A stretch of DNA of 64,000 nt, from NCBI GenBank assembly GCA_031761405.1, contig JASEVX010000007.1, positions 27,368,859 through 27,432,858 on the forward strand, written 5' to 3'. The notes under the pieces were generated by a model that saw only the letters and a program-made list of their open reading frames with translations, was not told the DNA's origin and did no database searches. The DNA comes from Serripes groenlandicus (taxonomy: Eukaryota > Mollusca > Bivalvia > Cardiida > Cardiidae). Positions 62,301 to 64,000 of this stretch are shown here, piece after piece; position 1 is the stretch's first letter, and each line of letters begins with the position of its first letter. The translations under genes and the position numbers were made by a program.

Positions 62301-63699
62301 TTTGTCTATATCTAAACTCATAAAAGGATTGTTAAATTCCAGAATCGGAAGGCTACCAATGCGAGAGATGTGGTAAAGTGTTTGCCTACAGATACTACAG
62401 AGATAAACATTTAAAATATACACGATGCGTGGACCAGGGAGATAGGAAGTTTCCATGTCATCTGTGTACCAGGTAACATACCTTTACCACATACAACAAT
62501 TCTGCAGCAGACGATTTTAAGAAAATCTAGACACAGTATGGAAAACCTCTATACATGAAATAATTGAAGCAAAAGGAGAATTTTTTCATTATGAGCAATT
62601 TCTCCTTTTGTCAAAAAGATGATAACAGTCGTCGTCTTCAGATTCGTCAGAATGCGTCTGCGAGCTTGAAAATGTTAAACATATAAACATTTAATAAAAT
62701 AAACAATTTGTGTAGACAAGAGGGCGAGAAAGTGTTATTGAGAAACTTAGTCTGGTGTTTAATGAATTAAATTTATCAACTGAAAACTATCAGTCCTAAT
62801 GAGCTGAGTAACCCTGCGTTAATCCAGCTATTAGTAATGATATTGTATACCGGAAGTGGAAAACCATGCTACACCAAATTTGTTATCAAGGGAGACAACT
62901 ACTGGAAAGTGATCATTTTCGATCGTTCAACTCAAGGTGACGATCTTTAATTTCCGCTTCCTCTTCAGGCTTAAGTGATCGATACTGGATGTGCATCACT
63001 GTTATTGAAATCTTTTACCTCTATAGGGATATATGATATTGACGATGATTAGGAAAAAAAACCTCAATCAAGACCGGTCTTCTTATCTCTATTATCTGGA
63101 CCTGATGTTAAATGTTTGTCAGAATATACTTGATGTATTTAGTGACTTATTTTCCGATCAGTGCAGTTTAAGTGCAGGTTGGTTTGGATTTACAAGGGTC
63201 GTATTCGACTACGATTAGTTTTAGCATATCACGCTTCATAGTATTAAGACGTCCTTTAAATGTGTCACAATACTCGTTTTCACATTTAAATCGCATACGA
63301 TTTTGTGAAACCCAATGTACTTCATTATACGTTGTATTTTGAAATATCGTCCCAAAAATTGGTTCGATTATGTCAACAGAGTCAAGCTATACTAGCATAT
63401 TACACGGAGTACACCAATCTCCTTCGCAGAGTTGTCGTTCCTTACACTCACCATGTATGGTGAGTGTAAGGAACGACAACTCTGCGAAGGAGATTGGTAG
63501 TACACGTGTGGTCGTGTTTCATCCGACGTCTCCGAGCTTAAAGAAATTATTTACTATTGGTCTGTTTTCCAGATCGTTTGAGAAGCGGGACAGACTACGT
63601 ATTCACATTCTACACGTTCACGAAAAACATCGTCCACACAAATGTTTAGTTTGCAACAAGAGTTTCAGTCAGTCATCCAGTCTAAATAAACATATGAGG
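34760..63699 (+). CDS. PRDM14: PRDM14 orthologue: PR/SET domain zinc-finger regulator (3' exons beyond window)
   Basis: Eight in-phase exons: 34760-34824, 37711-37961, 57102-57272, 59071-59231, 60139-60255, 61445-61595, 62343-62472, 63573-63699. In order: a short N-terminus; a Pro/Ser segment ending FRFSQEDVDTALYG and RHAVSGIR, matching the conserved pre-SET motif of PRDM14; a PR/SET domain with AHYGVFCNKAIITKG, FGPFKGRV, NWMAFVNCARYAQEQN and ELLVWYGDSY; then C2H2-type fingers, including the near-invariant SFEKRDRLRIHILHVHEKHR. In vertebrates PRDM14 acts in germ-cell specification and pluripotency, through a CBFA2T co-repressor bound by the pre-SET/SET region; in other animals a neuronal role is reported. 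Human PRDM14 has six fingers, so several exons remain downstream. Intron 2 is 19 kb. One PR-domain exon has an extra copy at 60552. Confidence 0.94.
34825..37710 (+). other. PRDM14 intron 1
   Basis: Contains a duplicated segment pair (about 35100-35300 and 35330-35540, sharing AATTTAAGCTGAAGCACATG-like and CAAGTTTTGTTTCACATTGA), a TTAA-MITE fragment at 36084-36166 (CCCGTATGTAGACGCTTTC, CAAAAGGAGAAATTGCTTA), and a LINE 3' remnant at 36755-37260. No further exon recognised. Confidence 0.6.
36755..37260 (+). mobile_element. Non-LTR retrotransposon 3' remnant with (ATT)n tail
   Basis: The last 68 codons of a RT-type ORF are open (36755-36961). They contain PPKPNLEIYRNTFLFF and VWNSLPSYIQNATSVQHFKS, the typical C-terminus of many LINEs (R-T-x-x-F-F...WN-x-LP...FKS). 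A 3' UTR follows with AATAAAGCATTATC, running into (ATT)n at 37229. 5'-truncated, as is usual for LINEs. Confidence 0.7.
37711..37961 (+). CDS. PRDM14: PRDM14 exon 2 (pre-SET conserved motif)
   Basis: Acceptor ATCTCTTCCATTGCAG, donor ATG|GTGAGT. Pro/Phe/Ser-rich first half, then FRFSQEDVDTALYGYTKG and RHAVSGIRSEDLSYG. The latter corresponds to the vertebrate F-x-E-E-D-x-x-x-x-LYG...HAISG motif just before the SET domain. Phase 2 in, phase 1 out. Confidence 0.9.
38184..38428 (-). mobile_element. MITE-B, first of two tandem copies
   Basis: GAGTCGTCCCTCGAGAAAAC at the left, then GGATCAGCCTAAACATGCCG, CGCCTCCTGTGACTTTTCTG and CCTAAGACGGAATGTGTCGG to CATTACGCAGATGTCTATCG. The right terminal repeat is replaced by the next copy. 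Confidence 0.82.
38429..38660 (-). mobile_element. MITE-B, second tandem copy
   Basis: Starts internally at CATCGTGGACTCTGCGTAAA and ends AATGTTGGTTTTCTCGCGGA then ACGGCTCA. The junction (CGCCGCAGCTGCATCGTGG) is nearly the same as those at 30160-30180 and 48885-48895, so this rearranged form has itself been copied. Confidence 0.82.
38740..38880 (-). mobile_element. TTAA-MITE, left two thirds
   Basis: TTAACCCTTTCACACCTGCA, GCGCATCTGTAGCAGAC, AAAAGGAGATATTGGTC and CACCTTTTGCC; the right end decays. Confidence 0.6.
39184..39217. mobile_element. TTAA-MITE fragment
   Basis: Only CTGCAGCAGACGACTTTAAA is recognisable, fused to the palindrome-D half that follows. Confidence 0.4.
39218..39265. repeat. 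Palindrome-D, right half
   Basis: TCTCAGTGATACGATGCTTT then TGAGTACCCACACTATAGGC matches the right arm of the 39989 copy with a few changes. Confidence 0.6.
39530..39632 (-). mobile_element. TTAA-MITE, internal fragment
   Basis: AGCAGACGGCGTTTTGAAAA, the central hairpin AGAAATTGCACAGAACGTGC and CCACTTTTAGTCATAG; both ends missing. Confidence 0.65.
39770..39956 (+). mobile_element. Probable LINE 3' UTR remnant with (TATTG)n tail
   Basis: TACTTACAATATCTCCTAGA then GGGGGCAATAAAGAAATTGT leads into five or more TATTG repeats (to 39956). A pentamer tail straight after an AATAAA-like signal is typical of some LINE 3' ends. No coding part is present. Confidence 0.45.
39989..40050. repeat. Palindrome-D, near-perfect copy
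   Basis: GGGTACTCAAAAGAATCGTC and TCA (39997-40019) are the exact reverse complement of 40021-40043 around a single G. Outer bases TATGTTGT / CCCACAA partly extend the stem. Confidence 0.85.
40284..40420 (+). mobile_element. TTAA-MITE, decayed
   Basis: TTAACACTTTCCTGCATAAA, ATCTGCAG, GAAATTTCTCCTTTTGCC and TCAAAAGTCGTCTGCTA. Confidence 0.5.
40590..40800 (-). mobile_element. TTAA-MITE, decayed
   Basis: ATGCTTTCTAACGCCTTTGC, TTGTGACTGAAGGAGAAATT, central GCTCATCATTATGAAC and GTCACAATGTTTTTCAAC; termini eroded. Confidence 0.55.
41118..41364 (+). mobile_element. MITE-C (CGAGGGCTTGG family), complete
   Basis: The left end CGAGAGGGCTTGGCGTGAAA and right end TTTCACGCCAAGCCCTCG form a terminal inverted repeat of about 30 bp (CAGTTGTAACTAAAA inside). 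The centre is the palindrome GTGCCATTGCTCAGAACGAG then CAATGGCAC. Flanking ATAT on both sides suggests a 4 bp target duplication. Non-coding. Confidence 0.85.
41418..41500 (+). mobile_element. tRNA-like SINE head fragment
   Basis: CCTTGGTTCGAATCCCGTGA resembles a B box, with CGTCCGGCTCGTATGTTCTC before it. No SINE body recognised after it. Confidence 0.35.
42010..42235. mobile_element. TTAA-MITE, diverged
   Basis: GATACAGACGACATATGACG, CACAGACGACATTTGAAAAC, ATTGTGGTATAAAGAATAAA and AGAGAAAGGGTTAA. The left terminus is lost (CGTTCCGTGATAC). Confidence 0.6.
43128..43357 (-). mobile_element. TTAA-MITE, complete copy
   Basis: TTAACTCTTTCCCTCATATA, GACGCTTTCTGACGCCTCTG to GAATTGTCGTATGAGGGAAA then GGGTTAA: a reverse-oriented full element with a central TTGCTCATAACGAGCAA. 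Confidence 0.9.
43362..43578 (+). mobile_element. TTAA-MITE, diverged
   Basis: CTTTTCCACATGTAGTAAAT, CAAAAGGAGAACATGCTCGT, GTCGTCTGCTGCAGGTGTGT and AGAATGCGTCTGCGAGCG; the right TTAA end is missing. A further fragment lies at 43715-43790. Confidence 0.6.
43873..44101 (-). mobile_element. TTAA-MITE, complete copy
   Basis: TTAACCCTTTCCCTCATATA to CGTATGAGGGAAAGGGTTAA with all landmarks. A short fragment (GCAAGAGGAGACATTGCTCA, GGGAAAGGGTTT) follows at 44178-44237. Confidence 0.9.
44358..44584 (+). mobile_element. TTAA-MITE, diverged
   Basis: TTATCCTTTCCCCGGATCAA, GCAATAGACGAATTTGAAAA, AATCGTCTGCTACCCGGG and TCAGGGAAAGGATTAA. Confidence 0.65.
44955..45085 (+). mobile_element. tRNA-derived SINE, partial
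   Basis: GGTCAGAGCGGCCACCCTCT and GGGCTTGATCCCAGGTCGGG give a tRNA-like head with degraded A/B boxes. TGATGGCTTTTGTCCTTGAT and GTTTCGGGGATAACA match the SINE body; truncated. Confidence 0.6.
45161..45700 (+). repeat. Long (ACT)n trinucleotide microsatellite ending in (AAT)n
   Basis: About 515 bp of nearly pure TAC/ACT repeats with scattered ACA and GCT variants, then (AAT)n at 45675-45702. One frame reads as poly-Leu and others as poly-Tyr/Thr; these are not genes. It directly adjoins the 3' tail of the minus-strand LINE. Confidence 0.95.
45703..47214 (-). mobile_element. 5'-truncated non-LTR retrotransposon
   Basis: The body carries an open RT C-terminal region. Its 3' end (45703-45880 on +) runs into (ATT)n and then the long trinucleotide repeat. 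Its truncated 5' end (about 47214) also abuts (AAT)n. About 1.5 kb remains of what is normally a 4-6 kb element. Confidence 0.82.
45881..47287 (-). CDS. LINE reverse transcriptase, C-terminal part (5'-truncated, open)
   Basis: A 468-codon ORF, but its first 24 residues (including eight Tyr) are read from the flanking (AAT)n repeat and are not LINE-derived. The LINE part starts near LVYMNELLQQLEDS, in RT block between motifs B and C. FADDLSLIS (about residues 55-63) is the catalytic F-x-DD. Thumb and C-terminal domain follow: VHLGI, then IVPTALYGCELWN, usual for LINE RTs. Near the C-terminus is a zinc-binding pattern C-x2-C-x9-H-x2-C in YCNLCSESTPYGIKHALCEC. Fingers, palm start and any endonuclease are missing, so it is not autonomous. 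The intact 440-codon frame suggests recent insertion. Confidence 0.82.
   Translation of the reverse strand: MVVGVETKSNKLVKTKYYYYYYYYLVYMNELLQQLEDSQYSLNIGHTLRCGNPAFADDLSLISLTPNTLQLLLYIVYRYTNRWKFEVNVSKSNIVVFNKRKHDSPISLIIGDTYIFETDHAVHLGIRQDASLKLTNRIKERCQKAKNAFFALADIGMRSDALNPITSITLYNSIIVPTALYGCELWNEMSQADTNTEDKVQHFIVKSIQGFKTRTRSDMCESMVGIHRLSSRIDIRKWMFLHKLLSLKNGSLSKNVFLNRCFSYMQNPSKVKKGFIPDITNILSKYGLLHILHAYIYNSATLPSKYSWKMAVKNVVNACETQNWRSRMSADPDFIIFQQLQTSMSKCLLYDMYTELSPKVVRILAKAWTAIPGDTNQYCNLCSESTPYGIKHALCECPGSLLPRSLLLQDIRLNIHTELADELGSDAQDIFMLKVLGSEPDTNIDAENKALLCKRCLTYAYSCLKNLI
47215..47420. repeat. (AAT)n microsatellite tracts
   Basis: AAT/TAA runs at 47215-47238, 47308-47336 and 47384-47410, with an AAAGAAAG patch between. 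Confidence 0.85.
47700..47835. mobile_element. TTAA-MITE fragment
   Basis: TAGTGCAGACGACGGTTGAA and GGAAAAAGGAAACATTGCTC only. Confidence 0.4.
47860..48090 (+). mobile_element. TTAA-MITE, diverged, both TTAA sites kept
   Basis: TTAATCCTTTCCAACATACC, TTTGTAGCAGACGGC, CATTCTGGCAAATGGAGAAG and CAGATAGGGTAGGGTTAA. Confidence 0.72.
48252..48460 (+). mobile_element. TTAA-MITE, decayed
   Basis: TTAACTATTTCCCACACACA, ATATGCAGCCGACGATTTTT, TTGCTCATGTAGAGTAATTT and GTATGTGGGATTTGG. Confidence 0.55.
48680..48900 (-). mobile_element. MITE-B, rearranged form
   Basis: CTCTGCGTAAAGTATCGACC, CGCCTCCTGTGGATTTTCTG, CCTAAGACGGAATGTGTCGG and CATTACGCAGATGTCTATCG then CCGAAGCTGCA. It has the same internal-start and CGCCG..GCTGCA end as the 38184 copy, so this is a subfamily. 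Confidence 0.75.
49255..49471 (+). mobile_element. TTAA-MITE, complete copy
   Basis: TTAACCCTTTCCCACATACC, ATCTGCAGCAGACGACTTTG to ATATGAGAGAAAGGGTTAA with a central TTGCTCGTTTTCAGCAA. Confidence 0.85.
49472..50928. other. Intron sequence without recognised features
   Basis: AT-rich. A short direct duplication TTTTGTGCCATAGAACAC at 50097-50134 is the only structure noted. Confidence 0.4.
50929..51325 (-). repeat. 166 bp units of the molluscan AGCTCACCTGAGC repeat, inverted
   Basis: Three units containing TTTTCACTATAGCCATATAA, GGCGGCCATGTTTTTCGACC and TCCTACCAGTT-free forms of the 9635 unit in reverse orientation. The array stops inside a unit (CTGGCGGCCA, 51318), where the foldback element begins. 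The head of the same repeat type (CGTGCTCAGGTGAGCTAAAA) reappears at 53311-53332. Confidence 0.7.
51330..51490. repeat. Array of AACGCTAAATGTCGCA-type motifs, left foldback end
   Basis: At least eight copies of a 16-22 bp module alternate between AACGCTAAATGTCGCA and GACGTTATATGTCGCA. The left end has about 80 bp more of the array than the right end (53190-53306). Confidence 0.85.
51690..51916 (+). repeat. 21 bp-period array in left foldback arm
   Basis: About ten diverged copies of GATATGGATTCGCACACTTA-like 21-mers. Because 21 is a multiple of three, the array stays open as a 73-residue heptad-repeat frame (D-M-D-S-H-T-x). The mirror copy (52787-53032, minus strand) is also open, but most arm differences change amino acids, so I do not call it a gene. 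Confidence 0.8.
52040..52192. repeat. Central hairpin of the foldback element
   Basis: ACACATGTACACGGACATAC to AAAATTGTACATGTTATAAC form an inverted pair of about 57 bp per arm with a 25 bp loop (AAGTTTTTTAAAACTGTAAA). Confidence 0.85.
53340..54825. other. Intron sequence, weak MITE trace and AT microsatellite
   Basis: AT dinucleotide runs at 53573-53588 and 53618-53632; a MITE piece at 53862-53915 (GCAATGTTTTCAAATTTCGT, CCGCTGCAGATGCGTC); a local triplication of GCATTTTCCCTCTATATTGC at 54203-54262. No exon recognised. Confidence 0.45.
54826..55055 (+). mobile_element. TTAA-MITE, complete copy
   Basis: TTAACCCTTTCCCTCATACG to TATATGAGGGAAAGGGTTAA, close to the family consensus. Confidence 0.9.
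55056..57101. other. Repeat-poor block of PRDM14 intron 2
   Basis: About 2 kb with no MITE, SINE or microsatellite except a tRNA-like scrap at 56895-56935 (GTGAGTTCGAATCCCGGC). The part 55800-56620 is less AT-rich and contains TTTATTTGCATTAGTG, with an ATTTGCAT octamer. This suggests retained non-coding function, but I can prove nothing. Confidence 0.35.
57102..57272 (+). CDS. PRDM14: PRDM14 exon 3 (linker before PR/SET)
   Basis: Acceptor CCTGTTATTTCAG, donor AATG|GTAAAG. Encodes a Lys/Ser/Pro-rich linker ending NFEGLDMPN, aligned to the L-x-L-P-E-G that opens the vertebrate PR domain. Phase 1 in and out. The 3' donor is followed 14 bp later by MITE-C. Confidence 0.85.
57287..57532 (+). mobile_element. 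MITE-C, complete, 14 bp after a PRDM14 splice donor
   Basis: CGAGGGCTTGGTGTGAAACG and TTTCACGCCAAGCCCTCG ends, central GTGCCATTGCTCAGAACGAG palindrome, and AACT on both flanks (apparent 4 bp target duplication). Confidence 0.88.
57622..57851 (+). mobile_element. TTAA-MITE, complete copy, used as the family description
   Basis: 230 bp including both TTAA sites. Ends CCCTTTCCCTCATA / TATGAGGGAAAGGG are inverted. Subterminal CTGCAGCAGACGACTTT and AGCCGACTGCTGCAG are inverted. The centre AGGAGAAATTGCACGTTTTG then TGCAATTTCTTCTTTTG forms a hairpin, so nearly the whole unit can fold. TTAA targets with CCC...GGG ends are the hallmark of piggyBac-type transposition. No ORF, hence non-autonomous. The minus-oriented version begins CCCTTTCCCTCATATAGACG. 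Confidence 0.88.
57852..58587. other. PRDM14 intron 3, imperfect inverted and direct repeats
   Basis: CTGCGTTCAGTAAACAGTTG (57901) and CTGCGTTCAGTAAGCAGTTT (57968) repeat directly; TTCACTGAACGCAGG (58091) is their inverse. This suggests a small palindromic element of about 200 bp (57900-58108) whose family I do not know. Confidence 0.5.
58588..59050 (+). mobile_element. tRNA-derived SINE split by a MITE-B insertion
   Basis: The SINE left part 58588-58756 (GGGGTTCAAGCCCCGGTCAG B box; CAGGATAAATAGTAGTATTG; ACCAGGAAACGCCGTGATAT) resumes after the MITE at 59021 with TATACTGTTGAAAGCGGCTT and AAAAC. The MITE is therefore younger than the SINE. Confidence 0.82.
58757..59020 (+). mobile_element. MITE-B, complete copy
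   Basis: The left TGACCGTCCCGCGAGAAAAC and right GTTGATTTTCTCGTGGGACG then GCTCA form a terminal inverted repeat of about 35 bp. The interior has further inverted modules (GATCAGCCTGCGCAGTCCGC against GCGCGGCATGCTTTAGGCTG), so the element folds almost end to end. Non-coding; transposase superfamily unknown. Confidence 0.88.
59071..59231 (+). CDS. PRDM14: PRDM14 exon 4 (PR/SET domain, first part)
   Basis: Acceptor TTTTTGTTCAG, donor GAG|GTATGT. Encodes LTIRKTLFGSMAHYGVFCNK then KGTRFGPFKGRV, SEIKTSDDNSLMWE. These align residue by residue with the start of the vertebrate PRDM14 PR domain. Phase 2 in, phase 0 out. Confidence 0.94.
59446..59675 (-). mobile_element. TTAA-MITE, complete, reverse orientation
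   Basis: TTAACCCTTTCCCACATACA, GACGCCTCAGCTGCAGTCGG, central TTGCTCAAAATGAGCTA and GTCGTCTGCTGCAGATGTGT to GTGGGACAGTTTTAA; the right terminal repeat is mutated. Confidence 0.82.
59847..60078 (-). mobile_element. TTAA-MITE, complete, reverse orientation
   Basis: TTAACCCTTTCCCCGATATA, GCAGGCGGCTTTTTGAAAAC, central TTGCTCAAAACGAGCAA to GCGGGAGAGGGTTTAA. Lies 60 bp before exon 5. Confidence 0.85.
60139..60255 (+). CDS. PRDM14: PRDM14 exon 5 (PR/SET domain, middle), functional copy
   Basis: Acceptor GACGTTTATTTCAG, donor CAG|GTAATA, phase 0 on both sides (39 codons). It encodes IFRDGKLSHFIDGRRNAGNW then MAFVNCARYAQEQNLVALQ, the N-W-M-x-x-V-N-C-A-R core of the PR domain. Duplicated at 60552-60668. 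Confidence 0.93.
60347..60551 (-). mobile_element. TTAA-MITE, truncated at the duplicate exon
   Basis: TTAGCCCTTTCCCTCATATA, GACGCTTTATGACGCCTCTG to GTCGTCTGCTGCAGAA. The expected TTGTCGTATGAGGGAAAGGG is missing and the duplicated exon starts instead. Confidence 0.88.
60552..60668 (+). pseudogene. PRDM14: Duplicate of PRDM14 exon 5 without an in-frame splice acceptor
   Basis: It differs from 60139-60255 at only three bases (AGA/AGG, GAC/GAT, GCT/GCG), all synonymous. The donor CAG|GTAATACTCATTCGG is identical, and about 100 bp of following intron is recognisably homologous but clearly more diverged. On its 5' side there is no copy of the native acceptor: the MITE ends CTGCTGCAG one base before the exon, so use of that AG would insert one base and shift the frame. 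Possible readings: a silent exon copy, recent gene conversion, or an assembly/haplotype artefact. Confidence 0.85.
60944..61106 (+). mobile_element. TTAA-MITE with internal deletion
   Basis: CTTTCCTGCATACGATTCAT, CTGCAGCAGACGACTTTGAC and AAAAAGCGTCTGGATATGGG then AAAGGGTT; central hairpin lost. Confidence 0.65.
61445..61595 (+). CDS. PRDM14: PRDM14 exon 6 (PR/SET domain, end)
   Basis: Acceptor CGTTCATATTACAG, donor GATG|GTAAGT. Encodes SEGDVFYEVCKDIPKDTELL then VWYGDSYLQFMGVPVALKE. ELLVWYGD is the conserved PR-domain end. It is followed by an acidic linker (PLEDAD). Phase 0 in, phase 1 out. Confidence 0.94.
61611..61760 (-). mobile_element. Decayed TTAA-MITE with poly-C expansion in its end
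   Basis: TTAA at 61611-61614 is followed by 41 bp of almost pure C (61615-61655, one A). Then come ACAAACAGACG, CACCTGCAGCAGATGACGTT and AAACATTATTGCAAATTGAG. The position fits the CCCTTTCCC terminal repeat expanded into poly-C. Confidence 0.65.
61975..62237 (-). mobile_element. MITE-B, complete copy
   Basis: GAGCCGTCCCGCGTGAAAAA at left and TTTTCTCGCGGGACGGCTCA at right, with GGATCAGCCTAAACATGACA and CCCTGAGACGGAATGTGTCG inside. Confidence 0.87.
62343..62472 (+). CDS. PRDM14: PRDM14 exon 7 (zinc finger 1, start of finger 2)
   Basis: Acceptor TGTTAAATTCCAG, donor CCAG|GTAACA. YQCERCGKVFAYRYYRDKHL then KYTRC is the first finger; its last ligand is Cys, as in vertebrate PRDM14. KFPCHLCTR begins the second finger, completed in exon 8. 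Confidence 0.94.
62478..62682 (+). mobile_element. TTAA-MITE, diverged
   Basis: ACCTTTACCACATACAACAA, TTCTGCAGCAGACGATTTTA, AGGAGAATTTTTTCATTATG and GTCGTCGTCTTCAGATTCGT. It begins about 6 bp after the exon 7 donor. Confidence 0.62.
62683..63412. other. PRDM14 intron 7, no recognised feature
   Basis: AT-rich; no exon or repeat family recognised before the palindrome at 63413. Confidence 0.45.
63413..63498. repeat. Exact 42 bp inverted repeat with 2-base spacer
   Basis: ACCAATCTCCTTCGCAGAGT to CTTACACTCACCAT (63413-63454) is the exact reverse complement of 63457-63498, separated only by GT. It starts 160 bp and ends 74 bp before exon 8. Not found elsewhere in the window. Confidence 0.95.
63573..63699 (+). 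CDS. PRDM14: PRDM14 exon 8 (finger 2 end, finger 3)
   Basis: Acceptor TCTGTTTTCCAG, donor AGG|GTAAGT. Encodes SFEKRDRLRIHILHVHEKHR then PHKCLVCNKSFSQSSSLNKH and MR, almost identical to vertebrate PRDM14 in this stretch. Finger 3 finishes in the next exon, beyond 64000. Confidence 0.96.
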
Positions 63700-64000
63700 G
63701 TAAGTGTTGATTAGGACATCATTGATCGGCCTTCTGCCAATCCAGCTATACGTGACTGATTGTATGGTATTTCGTATGTGTTTGAAACCATGAGCCCCAT
63801 AACGAATACTCAAGGGAGATAACTATCTAAAATACCAACCATGTTCGACTGTCAACACGGAGTTGATTAATGTAGACTCATACATTTGAAATACTGTCGT
63901 TTCCGACGTAAAATGGAGGTTTTAACGGCAATTTTACAGTTGTTAAATAAATGGTAATTTCTTTTTCGCCTATCTAATGCTGAACGATACCAAAACAACT
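63700..64000 (+). other. PRDM14 intron, window end
   Basis: Intron sequence after the exon 8 donor; no next exon reached before the window ends. Confidence 0.7.

Overview
Eukaryotic (animal) DNA with intron-split genes and no prokaryotic features. Both host genes have clear animal orthologues. The repeat content (tRNA-headed SINEs, dense palindromic MITEs, a DIRS retrotransposon, and the dispersed AGCTCACCTGAGC repeat that I recall as widespread in molluscs) points to a bivalve, most likely a heterodont such as Dreissena. The genus is recollection, not proof.

Layout. (1) 1-5650: a DIRS-type tyrosine-recombinase retrotransposon on the + strand. It has gag-like, RT-RNase H and recombinase ORFs and a 3' region full of inverted repeats. 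Its 5' end lies outside the window and its RT-RNase H frame is broken by one frameshift. (2) 5650-11830: non-genic, made mainly of molluscan dispersed repeats with internal 150-200 bp tandem units. (3) 11833-20053, + strand: the last four coding exons of a synaptophysin-family gene (four-TM MARVEL protein of synaptic or transport vesicles). The first exon was not found. (4) 20054-34759: intergenic, crowded with MITEs, SINEs, a recent tandem duplication and minisatellites. (5) 34760-63699 and beyond, + strand: a PRDM14 orthologue. Eight exons encode a short N-terminus, the conserved pre-SET segment, the PR/SET domain and the first two and most of the third zinc finger; the rest lies past the window edge. 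Its 19 kb intron 2 holds a 5'-truncated LINE in a trinucleotide microsatellite, a roughly 2 kb foldback-like element, and many MITEs.

The dominant repeat is a roughly 230 bp palindromic family flanked by TTAA, with CCCTTTCCC...GGGAAAGGG ends. This is the signature of a non-autonomous piggyBac-type MITE; about 60 complete or broken copies are present and no piggyBac transposase is visible. Two further MITE families occur, one ending in GAGCCGTCCCGCGAG and one ending in CGAGGGCTTGG with apparent 4 bp target duplications. There is also a tiny, roughly 62 bp palindrome family.

Most notable observations: a nested foldback element at about 51.33-53.31 kb whose arms carry modular 18-21 bp motif arrays; a duplicated PRDM14 PR-domain exon (117 bp, three differences, all synonymous) whose second copy has lost a usable in-frame splice acceptor to an abutting MITE; and an exact 42 bp inverted repeat with a 2-base spacer just upstream of a PRDM14 zinc-finger exon.
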